Below, piece by piece: positions 54,633-63,720 of a stretch of DNA of 64,000 bases. Position 1 is the stretch's first letter; each line of letters starts with the position of its first letter. Location of the stretch: positions 1,860,001 through 1,924,000 of the forward strand of contig NZ_CP031716.1 of NCBI RefSeq assembly GCF_001696605.3. Direction: 5' to 3'. The notes beneath the pieces are model-generated. The model was given only the letters and a program-made list of their open reading frames with translations. It was not told the origin of the DNA and made no database searches. This DNA comes from Acinetobacter wuhouensis. Its GTDB lineage: Bacteria > Pseudomonadota > Gammaproteobacteria > Pseudomonadales > Moraxellaceae. Position numbers and translations under genes: made by a program.

Positions 54633-55754
54633 ATGTCGGTGATTGATGTTGGTGGAAATGTGCGTGAAGGTGAGGAACTGGATATTCGTGCAGTTGGAAA
54701 TTGGCTCATTGAAAATGGTTCAGAAATTTCGGGGAATGTCGAAGTCACTCAATATTCTGGTGGTGCTTCAAATTGGACTTATCGCTTAAAGTATGACAAT
54801 GCAGATTTAATTTTACGTCGCCCACCGAAAGGCACCAAAGCCAAATCCGCACATGACATGGCGCGTGAATTTAATGTACAAAATTGGCTTTCACCATATT
54901 ATCCTGTACTTCCTGAAATGGTTGCATTATGCCAAGACGAATCTGTTATTGGCTGCGATTTCTATGTGATGAAACGCATTGAAGGTATTATTCCACGTGC
55001 CAAACTTCCAGCTGAATTGGATTTTAATGAAGAACAAGTCCGTGAATTGTGTATCAATGTTTTAGATAAACTAATTGAATTACATCAAGTTCCTTATCAA
55101 GGCACCAAGCTAGAACAACTCGGAAAAGGGGATGGTTATTGTCGTCGTCAAGTTGAAGGCTGGGATAGTCGTTACGAGAAAGCCCATACCATCAATGTGC
55201 CAAGTTTTAAATATGTTCGTAAATGGTTGAGTGAAAATATTCCTGCTGATTCGACCAGTTGTGTAATTCATAATGACTGGCGGTTTGATAATGTGATTCT
55301 TGATCCAAACAATCCAACTCAAGTGATTGGTGTATTGGATTGGGAAATGGCAACGATCGGTGATCCATTGATGGATTTAGGTTCTGCTTTGGCGTATTGG
55401 GTTGAAGATACCGATAACCAAATTTTCAAAGCCACTCGTCGCCAACCGACCAACTTAAAAGGTATGTTCACGCGTAAAGAAGTGGTTGATTATTATCTAG
55501 AAAAAACAGGTTTAAAACCTGAGAACTGGATATTCTATGAAGTTTTCGGCATTTTCCGTTTGGCAGTGATCGCACAACAAATTTACTATCGTTATTATCA
55601 TAAACAAACCGATAATCCTGCATTTAAGGATTTTTGGATTGTGATACATGCCTTACATATTCGTGCTTTGAAATTGATTGGTATGCAAAAAATTGAAGCC
55701 AATGAAGTAGCACATAAATATATTGAAAAATTTAAGGAAATATTAGGAAAATGA
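54633..55754 (+). CDS. APH-type phosphotransferase (ACAD10/LvaA-like kinase)
   Basis: The 373-residue kinase-fold protein has the nucleotide loop YSGGASNWTYRLKYD with the lysine-region LILRRPP, the catalytic Brenner motif VIHNDWRFDNVILD and the metal-binding VLDWEMATIGDPLMDLG. Relatives fused or adjacent to acyl-CoA dehydrogenases phosphorylate the hydroxyl of 4-hydroxyacyl-CoA (P. putida LvaA, human ACAD10/11). Its stop overlaps the next start by four bases (ATGA). Confidence 0.88.
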   Translation: MSVIDVGGNVREGEELDIRAVGNWLIENGSEISGNVEVTQYSGGASNWTYRLKYDNADLILRRPPKGTKAKSAHDMAREFNVQNWLSPYYPVLPEMVALCQDESVIGCDFYVMKRIEGIIPRAKLPAELDFNEEQVRELCINVLDKLIELHQVPYQGTKLEQLGKGDGYCRRQVEGWDSRYEKAHTINVPSFKYVRKWLSENIPADSTSCVIHNDWRFDNVILDPNNPTQVIGVLDWEMATIGDPLMDLGSALAYWVEDTDNQIFKATRRQPTNLKGMFTRKEVVDYYLEKTGLKPENWIFYEVFGIFRLAVIAQQIYYRYYHKQTDNPAFKDFWIVIHALHIRALKLIGMQKIEANEVAHKYIEKFKEILGK

Positions 55755-56449
55755 CCACAATCTATCTGGTTCGTCATGGACAGGCATCTTTTGGTGCAGA
55801 AAGTTATGACAAACTTTCTCCCAATGGCGAATTGCAAGCCAAAATTTTAGGACAATATTTCGATAAAATTTTGAAAGAAGAACCTTATGTCGTTGCAGGT
55901 TCAATGCAACGACATCAGCAAACAGCCAATTTTGCTTTAGCGGAATGTTTTCCTGAAGCAAAAATCGTGACAGACAGTGCTTGGAATGAGTTTAATCATC
56001 AGCAAGTTTTTGCGCAGTATGATCCACGTTTTAATGAACCGCACTTGCTTAAACAGGAAGTGGCTAAAGAAAGCAGTCCACGCGCATATCTCGCCAAGAT
56101 TTTTGAAGGGGCGATTGAGCGCTGGACAGGTGGAGAATTTCATCATGAATATGATGAAGCTTGGCCAGATTTTAAAAATCGTGTTGAAACGGCGTTACAA
56201 AATCTCTGTGATGAATTGGCAAAAACTAAACCACGTTATGCAGTTGTATTTACTTCTGGCGGTGTCATTTCTGTGGTTGCAGGTAAGCTTTTAGAACTGA
56301 GTCCAAATAAAACTTTTGCTTTAAATTGGGCGATCGCAAATACCAGTTTAACAACATTGCGTTTGGTGGGAAATGAACCGCAATTGCTCAGTTTAAATGA
56401 ACATCATTTTATCAAAGCTGAAGATCCACAATTATTGACTTGGATTTAA
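55751..56449 (+). CDS. histidine phosphatase family protein (PGAM-like)
   Basis: The 232-residue protein starts MTTIYLVRHGQASFG, the phosphohistidine RHG motif, with SPNGELQAKILGQYF and a later VVFTSGGVISVVAG (His replaced by Ser-Gly-Gly at the usual second His position). It overlaps the kinase gene and so is translated with it. In this context it could hydrolyse a phosphorylated acyl intermediate or a by-product, an inference from neighbours only. Confidence 0.85.
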   Translation: MTTIYLVRHGQASFGAESYDKLSPNGELQAKILGQYFDKILKEEPYVVAGSMQRHQQTANFALAECFPEAKIVTDSAWNEFNHQQVFAQYDPRFNEPHLLKQEVAKESSPRAYLAKIFEGAIERWTGGEFHHEYDEAWPDFKNRVETALQNLCDELAKTKPRYAVVFTSGGVISVVAGKLLELSPNKTFALNWAIANTSLTTLRLVGNEPQLLSLNEHHFIKAEDPQLLTWI

Positions 56450-56499
56450 GTTAAAGAGAGAAAAACAAGCGAGAAATTCAAAGGATTAAAGGTATTGTC

Positions 56500-57243
56500 A
56501 TGGCAAAAACGATTTTAATTACAGGTGCAAGTTCGGGTATCGGTGCAGGAATGGCACGTGAATTTGCACAAAAAGGCTATAACTTGGCGATTTGCGCACG
56601 TCGTTTAGAGCGTCTTGAAACATTAAAACAAGAACTTGAATCAAAATACGGCGTAAAAGTCATTGCAAAAACTTTGGACGTGACCCATTACGAACAAGTA
56701 TTTCAAGTCTTTCGTGAGTTTAAACAAGATTTTGGCAACCTAGATCGAATCATTGTCAATGCTGGTGTTGGTGATGGTCGTCGTATTGGGAATGGTAAAT
56801 TTGAAATTAACCGTGCAACGGTAGAAACCAATTTTATTTCTGCTTTGGCACAATGCGAAGCGGCTGTCGAAATATTCCGTGAACAAAAGTTTGGTCATCT
56901 CGTTGTGATCTCGTCAATGAGTGCGATTCGTGGTATGCCTAAACATTTAACGGCTTACGGCGCAAGTAAGGCAGGTGTTGCAGCATTGGCTGAAGGTATT
57001 CGTGCGGAATTGATTGATACTAAAATTAAAGTTTCAACAATTTATCCTGGTTATATTCGTACTGAAATCAATGAAGGTGCTAAAAAATTACCTTTCGAAG
57101 TCGATGTTGAAACTGGTTCACATTTATTGGTTAAAGCCATTGAAAAACAACCTGTTAAAGCTTATGTTCCACAATGGCCATGGTTACCATTAGGACTTGC
57201 TATGAAAGTTTTACCATTGAAAATTGTCAATAAATTGGGTTAA
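56500..57243 (+). CDS. short-chain dehydrogenase/reductase
   Basis: The 247-residue classical SDR has TGASSGIGAGMA for cofactor binding, NAGVGDG, and the catalytic Ser (VVISSMSAIRG) and Y-x-x-x-K (YGASKAGVAAL). Arg residues after the glycine loop (CARRLERLE) favour NADP. It lies 50 bases after the phosphatase gene and probably oxidises or reduces a hydroxyacyl intermediate of the same pathway. The substrate is unknown. Confidence 0.9.
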   Translation: MAKTILITGASSGIGAGMAREFAQKGYNLAICARRLERLETLKQELESKYGVKVIAKTLDVTHYEQVFQVFREFKQDFGNLDRIIVNAGVGDGRRIGNGKFEINRATVETNFISALAQCEAAVEIFREQKFGHLVVISSMSAIRGMPKHLTAYGASKAGVAALAEGIRAELIDTKIKVSTIYPGYIRTEINEGAKKLPFEVDVETGSHLLVKAIEKQPVKAYVPQWPWLPLGLAMKVLPLKIVNKLG

Positions 57244-57341
57244 GTAACGAGCTATTTGATCTAAAAAATGTGATGAGTGATAAAATAAAATATGTTTTAT
57301 CACTCAATAAAAACAATAATCAAAATAAAAGGTTTGACCCT

Positions 57342-57611
57342 ATGTATGCAATCTTAGGTTTTATTGTCAGTAGTGTTTTGGTCATCATTGCGCGAGTGAG
57401 TTATTTATTTTTCTTTGATAAATCCTGTGAAATTCAACTGTGCCTTTTACAACTTTCCGAAACCCAAAAAGTGATGTATATCGGTGTTATTTTAATCGGA
57501 TCTTATAATGCACATTTGATCTCAAAGGGTAAGAAAAATTCAATATTAATTTTTGAATTTATTGGGACATTTATATTTGCTTTCGCCTTGAATTTTTTAA
57601 ATTTGGGATAA
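57342..57611 (+). CDS. small membrane protein of unknown function
   Basis: About 89 residues with three hydrophobic segments (YAILGFIVSSVLVIIARVSYLFFF, VMYIGVILIGSYNAHLI, ILIFEFIGTFIFAFALNFL). The start at 57342 is preceded by AAAGG; a longer frame from 57270 adds 24 polar residues without a better site. Not recognised as a known family. Confidence 0.5.
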   Translation: MYAILGFIVSSVLVIIARVSYLFFFDKSCEIQLCLLQLSETQKVMYIGVILIGSYNAHLISKGKKNSILIFEFIGTFIFAFALNFLNLG

Positions 57612-57690
57612 ACATCCTTTTTAATAGATTTTAGTCAGTAACATTTTTCGATATGCTTATACTGGTAAATATTCTTTTGAATGGTATTCA

Positions 57691-58401
57691 ATGTTTTTAA
57701 AAATTTCTACTGTTGCTTTAATCCCTGCATTATTGATTCAAGGCTATCATGTAAAAAAGAATACGCTTCGTTTACCAGAAGCAATAGGTATTCGTTATGG
57801 AAAAGTTGGTCAAGGAAAACCATTATCTATTTTAATTTTGGGTGATTCCGCTGCGGCGGGTGTCGGTGTAGAAACACAATCAGATGCATTATTGGGTGCT
57901 GTTTTAGATGAATTAAAACAAGATTTTGAAATCAGTTATCAACTGGAAGCAAAAACAGGCGATACCACGTTACAAGTTTTAGAAAGAACTCAGTTACTTG
58001 AGAGTCATGATTTTGATGTAGTGATTACATCTGTTGGTGTTAATGATGTGACAAAGTTAAGCTCACCGAGAAAATGGATTCAGCAACAACAAGAATTTTA
58101 TAAAACAATTGAAGAAAAATTCACTCCCAAATTAGTATTAGTCACTGGTGTACCACCAATGAATCTATTTCCAGCATTACCCAATCCGCTTGGATGGCTA
58201 TTTGGACAGTATTCAAGTGAAATGAATCAAAAATTAGCGCGGTTTGTAAAAAGTAAACCTAATTATCAATTGATTCAATTTGATTTAGCCCATTTTAAAG
58301 CATTGAATTTAGAAATGGCGGAGGATGGTTTTCATCCAAGTAAAGAGATTTATCAACTTTGGGCAGGGGAATTGGTGAAAAAAATTAAGCTTCTATTTTG
58401 A
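57691..58401 (+). CDS. SGNH/GDSL-family hydrolase
   Basis: The 236-residue esterase has a short N-terminal hydrophobic region (VALIPALLIQGYHV), the nucleophile block ILILGDSAAAGVGVE, the oxyanion SVGVNDVTKL and the catalytic DGFHPSKEIY. Proteins of this type act on lipid or acyl esters. It is not clearly tied to its neighbours. Confidence 0.88.
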   Translation: MFLKISTVALIPALLIQGYHVKKNTLRLPEAIGIRYGKVGQGKPLSILILGDSAAAGVGVETQSDALLGAVLDELKQDFEISYQLEAKTGDTTLQVLERTQLLESHDFDVVITSVGVNDVTKLSSPRKWIQQQQEFYKTIEEKFTPKLVLVTGVPPMNLFPALPNPLGWLFGQYSSEMNQKLARFVKSKPNYQLIQFDLAHFKALNLEMAEDGFHPSKEIYQLWAGELVKKIKLLF

Positions 58402-58433
58402 TGTGTGATTTCAAGGTTAGGCAGAAGGCATAA

Positions 58434-58784
58434 ATGAATCATCTTAGCATCATTACACAACTGATTATTGATATTTGGAATAGTCAACAAAATGTTGTGC
58501 TATCAGAATATTATGTGCAGGATGCTCAACACTATACGATTGAAATACTAATCATACGCTCAACTAATATGAGGACAAATCAAAGAAAAATTATCCTGTG
58601 TTATGATGAATATCGAGATGTTTATGGGGATGCGACCGATTTATATATACACGCAATCCGTAAAGAGTTTGATCAACTTGAAGATACGTTGTCATTTATT
58701 TTTCAAATGAAAAAATTGGATGATTTATATCAACTTTTTAAACTGAATTATAGTAGACGGTTTAGAAAACTTATTCAAAAATAA
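58434..58784 (+). CDS. small protein of unknown function
   Basis: The 116-residue protein is rich in Ile, Tyr, Asp and Arg, without signal peptide, membrane segment or recognised motif. It follows the SGNH gene by about 30 bases on the same strand and may be co-transcribed. An IS982 element lies about 120 bases downstream. Confidence 0.5.
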   Translation: MNHLSIITQLIIDIWNSQQNVVLSEYYVQDAQHYTIEILIIRSTNMRTNQRKIILCYDEYRDVYGDATDLYIHAIRKEFDQLEDTLSFIFQMKKLDDLYQLFKLNYSRRFRKLIQK

Positions 58785-58905
58785 AGGTTTAATCTTTAGT
58801 AAAATTAAAAACATCACTTTTTTTTAAGTGATCTAAGATGTCACGACAACTTATTGTAATTAAAAGTCTAAATGTACAAAATATGTGCATAAATATATTT
58901 TAATA

Positions 58906-59876
58906 CGCGAATCTCAACTTTTTAACTCATTGAAATATAAAGGACATAACCCAATTTAATTTTCGACCAAGAAAACAAACTAAGTTATGTCCATTCACGA
59001 ATTTATCATTTCTATTTACTTAATCATAGAGGAAGTATATCTCCTCATTGTCACAAAACCCTTAAGAACCAGAGGTTTTCCACCTGCTTTAAGTGATATT
59101 GAAATTATCACCATGCAAATTTTTGGAGAGTTTCTCAGCCTAGATTCAGATAAAAATATCTGGATGTATTTCAAGCATAATTGGATTGAGTGGTTTCCTC
59201 AGTTAGGTTCATATCCTAATTTCTGCAAGCATTGTGCAAATTTATGGAATATTAATCAACAAATTACAGCAAAACTAAGTTCTCGTTTTGGTGCTGATAA
59301 TATTCATTTTATGGATGGTTTACCGATTCCTGTCTGTCGTTATGCGAGAGCAAAAAAGCATAGAAACTTTAAAGCATCAGCAGGCTTTAGTTATTGTGCG
59401 GCAAAACAGGAAAAATATTACGGGTTTAAAGGGCATATCGTGATTAATTTATCAGGGATGATTACGAACTATACTTTTGCTCCAGCAAATTGTGATGAAA
59501 GAGATGTTGCACCTGAAATTACACAAAACATTTATGGTTTATTGGGAGCGGATAAGGGATATATAAGACCTGAATTAAAACAATATTTTAGGCATCAATA
59601 TTTAGACTTACAAACACCTTATAGACGAAATATGGTTGATCTAAGACCAAAAGAATCAATCAGAATATTGATGAATGCTCGAAGGAAAATTGAAACTGTT
59701 ATCGGTCAGTTGACTGACCGATTCAACACTCAAAAAGTAAGGGCAAAAGATCTGTGGCATTTAACACATCGAATTGTTCGTAAGATTCTTTCACATACTC
59801 TTTCAGTTATTCTAAATATGAAATTAGGGAATCCTCCTATACAGCTTGAAACCCTAATTAAAAGTTGAGATTGGCG
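58906..59876 (+). mobile_element. IS982-family insertion sequence
   Basis: A 971-bp element whose ends are inverted repeats CGCGAATCTCAACTTTT on the left and CGCCAATCTCAACTTTT (reverse complement) on the right. It is flanked by a direct repeat TATTTTAATA (58896-58905 and 59877-59886), longer than the 6-9 bp usual for IS982, so part of it may belong to the element. It lies in an intergenic site and breaks no recognised gene. Confidence 0.85.
58987..59868 (+). CDS. IS982-family transposase
   Basis: The 293-residue transposase has the family's N-terminal LSDIEIITMQIFGEFLSLD. The DDE residues are in NIHFMDGLPIPVC, GLLGADKGYI and NARRKIETVIGQLTDRF. The frame is intact, so it is probably active. 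Confidence 0.93.
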   Translation: MSIHEFIISIYLIIEEVYLLIVTKPLRTRGFPPALSDIEIITMQIFGEFLSLDSDKNIWMYFKHNWIEWFPQLGSYPNFCKHCANLWNINQQITAKLSSRFGADNIHFMDGLPIPVCRYARAKKHRNFKASAGFSYCAAKQEKYYGFKGHIVINLSGMITNYTFAPANCDERDVAPEITQNIYGLLGADKGYIRPELKQYFRHQYLDLQTPYRRNMVDLRPKESIRILMNARRKIETVIGQLTDRFNTQKVRAKDLWHLTHRIVRKILSHTLSVILNMKLGNPPIQLETLIKS

Positions 59877-60015
59877 TATTTTAATAGAAGATTAGAGCCG
59901 AAAAAAATGCTAAATATCTATCATAATAAAATAATAGAATTATATTTAAAATAATTGTGCAGTTTTGACGGATAGGCTTTAAACTAATTATTTAAAAGTC
60001 TATGACAAGTCAATA

Positions 60016-60606
60016 ATGTCAGATCAAATTATCGAAACCCACCCATTACAACCATTCCTACCCCAGAATGCCAAACTGTTGATGCTTGGAAGTTTTCCGC
60101 CGCCTAAAACACGTTGGAAAATGGATTTCTATTATCCAAACTACCAAAATGACATGTGGCGAATTTTTGGTTTAATTTTTTTCAATGACAAAGATTATTT
60201 TTTAGATTTACCTAATAAAAATTTTAAAGAACAATTGATTCGAGATTTTTTAAATCAAAAGGGCATTGCGATTTTTGACACGGCGTATCAAGTGATTCGT
60301 TTAAAAGGAAATGCATCTGATAAATTTCTACAGATTGAAACACCGACAAATCTAAAATTACTTTTAGATCAAATGCCTAAATGCCATAGCATTATGACCA
60401 CAGGGGATAAAGCGACAGATACTTTAATGCTTTCAATGCCAGATGGAACTGAAAAACCACAAATCGGGCATTCAGTACAAACAGTATTTGATAATCGTAC
60501 AGTGACTTTATTTCGTATGCCATCATCATCACGTGCTTATCCACTGGCTTTAGATAAAAAAGCCGAAGCTTATAATAGCTTATTTAAAGAAATAGGCTTA
60601 CTTTAA
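60016..60606 (+). CDS. uracil-DNA glycosylase superfamily protein
   Basis: The 196-residue protein has motif 1 LLMLGSFPPPKTRWKMDFYYPN and motif 2 RMPSSSRAYPL, characteristic of the UDG superfamily members annotated as DNA glycosylase or uracil-DNA glycosylase family. The classic Asp of family 1 enzymes is not present in motif 1, so the substrate is uncertain. It lies just after the IS982 element, which could supply an outward promoter. Confidence 0.78.
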   Translation: MSDQIIETHPLQPFLPQNAKLLMLGSFPPPKTRWKMDFYYPNYQNDMWRIFGLIFFNDKDYFLDLPNKNFKEQLIRDFLNQKGIAIFDTAYQVIRLKGNASDKFLQIETPTNLKLLLDQMPKCHSIMTTGDKATDTLMLSMPDGTEKPQIGHSVQTVFDNRTVTLFRMPSSSRAYPLALDKKAEAYNSLFKEIGLL

Positions 60607-60630
60607 GTAAGTTAAAATTGGTAATTTAGA

Positions 60631-61494
60631 TTAAGCATATTTTTTTGCAATAGTGACACATACAACCACTGCAAAACATACAACAATCATCGCTAGACTA
60701 ATTTTTTCACCCAATAAAAGTGCGGATAACATTAAACCAATAAAGGGCTGAACCAATTGGATTTGACCGACTTGCGCAATACCACCAAGTGCTAAACCTT
60801 TGTACCAAAAAACAAAACCTATCAACATGCTAAAAAGTGATACATAAATAAGTCCAGCAATTTCAGCGATATAAATATGGTCAAAATTTACAGGGAAATA
60901 ATAAATACTCATAATGAGCATCAAGGGTAAAGAGATGACCAAAGCCCAACAAATCACTTGCCAACCGCCGAGTTCTCTTGAGAGTTTTCCACCTTCCGCA
61001 TAACCCAAACCACAAGTGATAATTGCAGCAAACATGTATAAATCACCTAAACTCAGTTTTAAATGCTGATTTTCATAAAACATGTAAGCGACAACGATCG
61101 TGCTACCAATCAAAGCAAACAGCCAAAAAGGCAATGATGGTTTTTCACCGCCACGCAACACTGCAAATATTGCTGTAGATAGTGGTAATAAACCCACAAA
61201 TACAATTGCATGTGCTGAAGTCACCGTTTGTAGAGCCAGTGCTGTAAATAGCGGAAAGCCAATCACTACACCAAAAGCAACAATGATTAATGATTTAAAC
61301 TGAAGCCTATTTGGCTTTGGTTGTTTAAAAGCATATAAACAAAGCAATGCGATCATACCTGCGATTGCTGCACGTGCAGTGGTTAGAAATTCTGGGCTAA
61401 AACCCATCACGGCGATACGTGTCGCAGGCAGTGAACCTGCAAAAATGGTTACGCCAATAAAACCATTGATCCAGCCAATATTTGTCTTATTCAT
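60631..61494 (-). CDS. DMT-superfamily (EamA) exporter
   Basis: The 287-residue protein has ten hydrophobic helices arranged as two EamA repeats (about 10-135 and 150-285). EamA proteins export amino acids and related metabolites. It is divergent from a MocR-type regulator, a common pairing, and the inverted repeats between them suggest co-regulation. The true substrate is unknown. Confidence 0.88.
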   Translation of the reverse strand: MNKTNIGWINGFIGVTIFAGSLPATRIAVMGFSPEFLTTARAAIAGMIALLCLYAFKQPKPNRLQFKSLIIVAFGVVIGFPLFTALALQTVTSAHAIVFVGLLPLSTAIFAVLRGGEKPSLPFWLFALIGSTIVVAYMFYENQHLKLSLGDLYMFAAIITCGLGYAEGGKLSRELGGWQVICWALVISLPLMLIMSIYYFPVNFDHIYIAEIAGLIYVSLFSMLIGFVFWYKGLALGGIAQVGQIQLVQPFIGLMLSALLLGEKISLAMIVVCFAVVVCVTIAKKYA

Positions 61495-61558
61495 TTTTTA
61501 CTACTCAGTAGAGTTAAAATGATTTAACTGCACTGGCAAATAAATGAATAGATACACT

Positions 61559-61604
61559 ACAATACAGTTTTAAATAACTGTTATGTATTGTAAAGCAGTA
61601 CAAT
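61559..61604. promoter_or_regulatory. inverted-repeat operator region between DMT exporter and MocR
   Basis: Three dyads overlap here. ACAATACA (61559-61566) pairs with TGTATTGT (61584-61591). CAGTT (61565-61569) pairs with AACTG (61576-61580). ATTGTA (61587-61592) pairs with TACAAT (61599-61604). They lie just before the MocR start and within the divergent promoter region, as expected for a MocR operator. Confidence 0.6.
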
Positions 61605-61640
61605 TTAGGTTTTAGACAAATTTTATTGGATAGCTATGTC

Positions 61641-63029
61641 ATGGCAAAAACAAAAATAGATCAAACCATGCAAATAATTCGAGATCAAATTGCCAATAAA
61701 AGTTTAATCGTGGGTTCACGCTTACCCTCAGTTCGCCAATTTGCGATACGTTTAAATTGCTCTGTTTCAACAGTTGTCGAGGCTTACGCAAGATTAGTGG
61801 CGGAAGGTGTTTTAGAATCTCGTTTAGGCTCTGGCTACTATGTATTGGGTAAGACAAAAACATTTACCATTGTCGAAACAGAAGTGCAGTATCAACGTGA
61901 AGTAGATCCTTTATGGATTTCAAGACAATCTTTAGATGCAAAGTCAGATGTGCTTAAACCTGGATGTGGTTGGTTACCCAGTAATTGGATGCCTGAGCAG
62001 TCTATTCGTAAAGCATTAAAACAAGTTGCGAAGTCTGAAAATATACTCTTAACAGACTATGCAACACCGCATGGGCATTTAGAATTACGTCAATTGATCG
62101 CTAGGAAAAAAGAGGCACTTGATTTAAAAACTCAACTTAACCAAATTTTTATTACGGATTCTGCGACACAATCGATAGACCTTATTTTTAGGCACTTACT
62201 ACAAGCAGGTGATGTAATTCTGATTGATGATCCTTGTTATTTTAACTTTAGAGCGTTAATCCAAGCGCATCATTTAAAAGCTGTGCCAATTCCATTTACT
62301 GCTAATGGTCCAGATGTTGAAAAGTTTGAACAAGCTTTAACACTTAAACCTAAAATTTATTTAACGAATTCAGGGATTCATAACCCAACAGGCACTTCGG
62401 TTTCATTACAAACAGTGTATCAAATTTCAAAACTGGTTGAACAAGCCAATATACTAATCGTCGAAGATGAAATTTTTTCAGATTTTGAATACACACCAGC
62501 GCCACGTTATGCGGCTTTAGCGGGTTTCAAGCATGTCATTCAAATTGGTAGCTTTACCAAAACACTTTCAGCAGCCGTCCGCTGTGGCTATATCATTGCC
62601 GAGTCAAAACTGATTGATCAACTCATTGATTTGAGAATTGCGACCAATTTTAGCAATAGCCATTTGAATGCAGAGATTGTTTATCAAGCCTTGATTGATG
62701 GGAGTTATCCAAAGCATTTAGATTGGCTCAAAAAACAACTTAATAAAGCAATGAATGATACGATTCAAAAACTTGCCGTTTTAGACATACATCCATTAAA
62801 TGTTCCGACTGCTGGAATTTTTTTATGGTGTAAATTACCGATAGGAATTCAAGCAGCCGAATTATCCAAATTATGTCTTAAAAGCGATGTCATTTTGGCA
62901 CCAGGAAATTCATTTAGCCAAGCTGAAAACGCAGGAGAATTTATGCGTTTTAATGTCGCACAATGTATTGATAAAAAAGTTTTTGATGTACTCGAACAGG
63001 CAATACAGCAATTGAAACTGAGCGATTAG
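61641..63029 (+). CDS. MocR-type regulator (GntR helix-turn-helix fused to aminotransferase fold)
   Basis: About 462 residues. The N-terminal winged helix (about 1-75, GSRLPSVRQFAIRLNCSVSTVVEAYARL) is fused to a class I aminotransferase-like domain with the PLP lysine at Lys307 (GSFTKTLSAAVRCGYI). MocR proteins use PLP-ligand adducts to sense amino compounds. The ATG at 61641 is preferred; a TTG five codons earlier (61626) is in frame. It is divergent from the DMT exporter. Confidence 0.9.
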   Translation: MAKTKIDQTMQIIRDQIANKSLIVGSRLPSVRQFAIRLNCSVSTVVEAYARLVAEGVLESRLGSGYYVLGKTKTFTIVETEVQYQREVDPLWISRQSLDAKSDVLKPGCGWLPSNWMPEQSIRKALKQVAKSENILLTDYATPHGHLELRQLIARKKEALDLKTQLNQIFITDSATQSIDLIFRHLLQAGDVILIDDPCYFNFRALIQAHHLKAVPIPFTANGPDVEKFEQALTLKPKIYLTNSGIHNPTGTSVSLQTVYQISKLVEQANILIVEDEIFSDFEYTPAPRYAALAGFKHVIQIGSFTKTLSAAVRCGYIIAESKLIDQLIDLRIATNFSNSHLNAEIVYQALIDGSYPKHLDWLKKQLNKAMNDTIQKLAVLDIHPLNVPTAGIFLWCKLPIGIQAAELSKLCLKSDVILAPGNSFSQAENAGEFMRFNVAQCIDKKVFDVLEQAIQQLKLSD

Positions 63030-63106
63030 AACTTAGTCATTTGACATGACAAATTTAGTTTGCGGTTTCAAAGTAATTAAATGATATGACTTTAATATTA
63101 AATCAC

Positions 63107-63544
63107 TTATCCATCATATTCGACATAATCCCACAGGTTTAATCGTGATTTAATTTCTTTACGTATATTTGGAATCAGCGGTAATAATGTGCCATCAATC
63201 CATAAACTAAGTGCTTGAGTACTGATTTTATTGTTATCTGCATCAACCAGCTGAACACCTTTTATTATCAATAAGGTTTCTTCAAGAGTTGTCGTTTCAA
63301 TGCCTTTAAACAGCACTTGTAATTCATGTCCTGTATCTAAAATCAGCCATTCCAATTCGATTTGAATGTTTTCATTAGATTTGAGTACTGCTTGACCTTG
63401 TAAAATAGCTTGATCCGCTAAGCAATCATATTCCACACGAACTTTACTGAGATGCCAGTGTTGACCTTTTAAATCATCTAAGGTTTTACGAGGCGTTAAA
63501 ATATCTTCAAGATTGAACTGTTTACTTAAATCAAAAAATTGCAT
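63107..63544 (-). CDS. protein of unknown function
   Basis: The 145-residue cytoplasmic protein is mostly beta-strand by eye (VRVEYDCLADQAILQGQAVLKSNENIQIELEWLI). No signal peptide, metal motif or known family was recognised. It is convergent with the MocR gene and divergent from the methyltransferase that follows. Confidence 0.55.
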   Translation of the reverse strand: MQFFDLSKQFNLEDILTPRKTLDDLKGQHWHLSKVRVEYDCLADQAILQGQAVLKSNENIQIELEWLILDTGHELQVLFKGIETTTLEETLLIIKGVQLVDADNNKISTQALSLWIDGTLLPLIPNIRKEIKSRLNLWDYVEYDG

Positions 63545-63720
63545 TTAGGGAGAAACTTAAACAAATAAAAGTGGAACAAAAGAATAGGACGGCATAATAA
63601 AACATTTACAAAGTTGAGTAAAACGATTCACCTTATTGATTCAAAATATGTATAAATGGGAAGCGAATAATGATTGTAAGATTCAACTTATCTTGAAGAA
63701 AATAAATGTAGGATCAAGTT

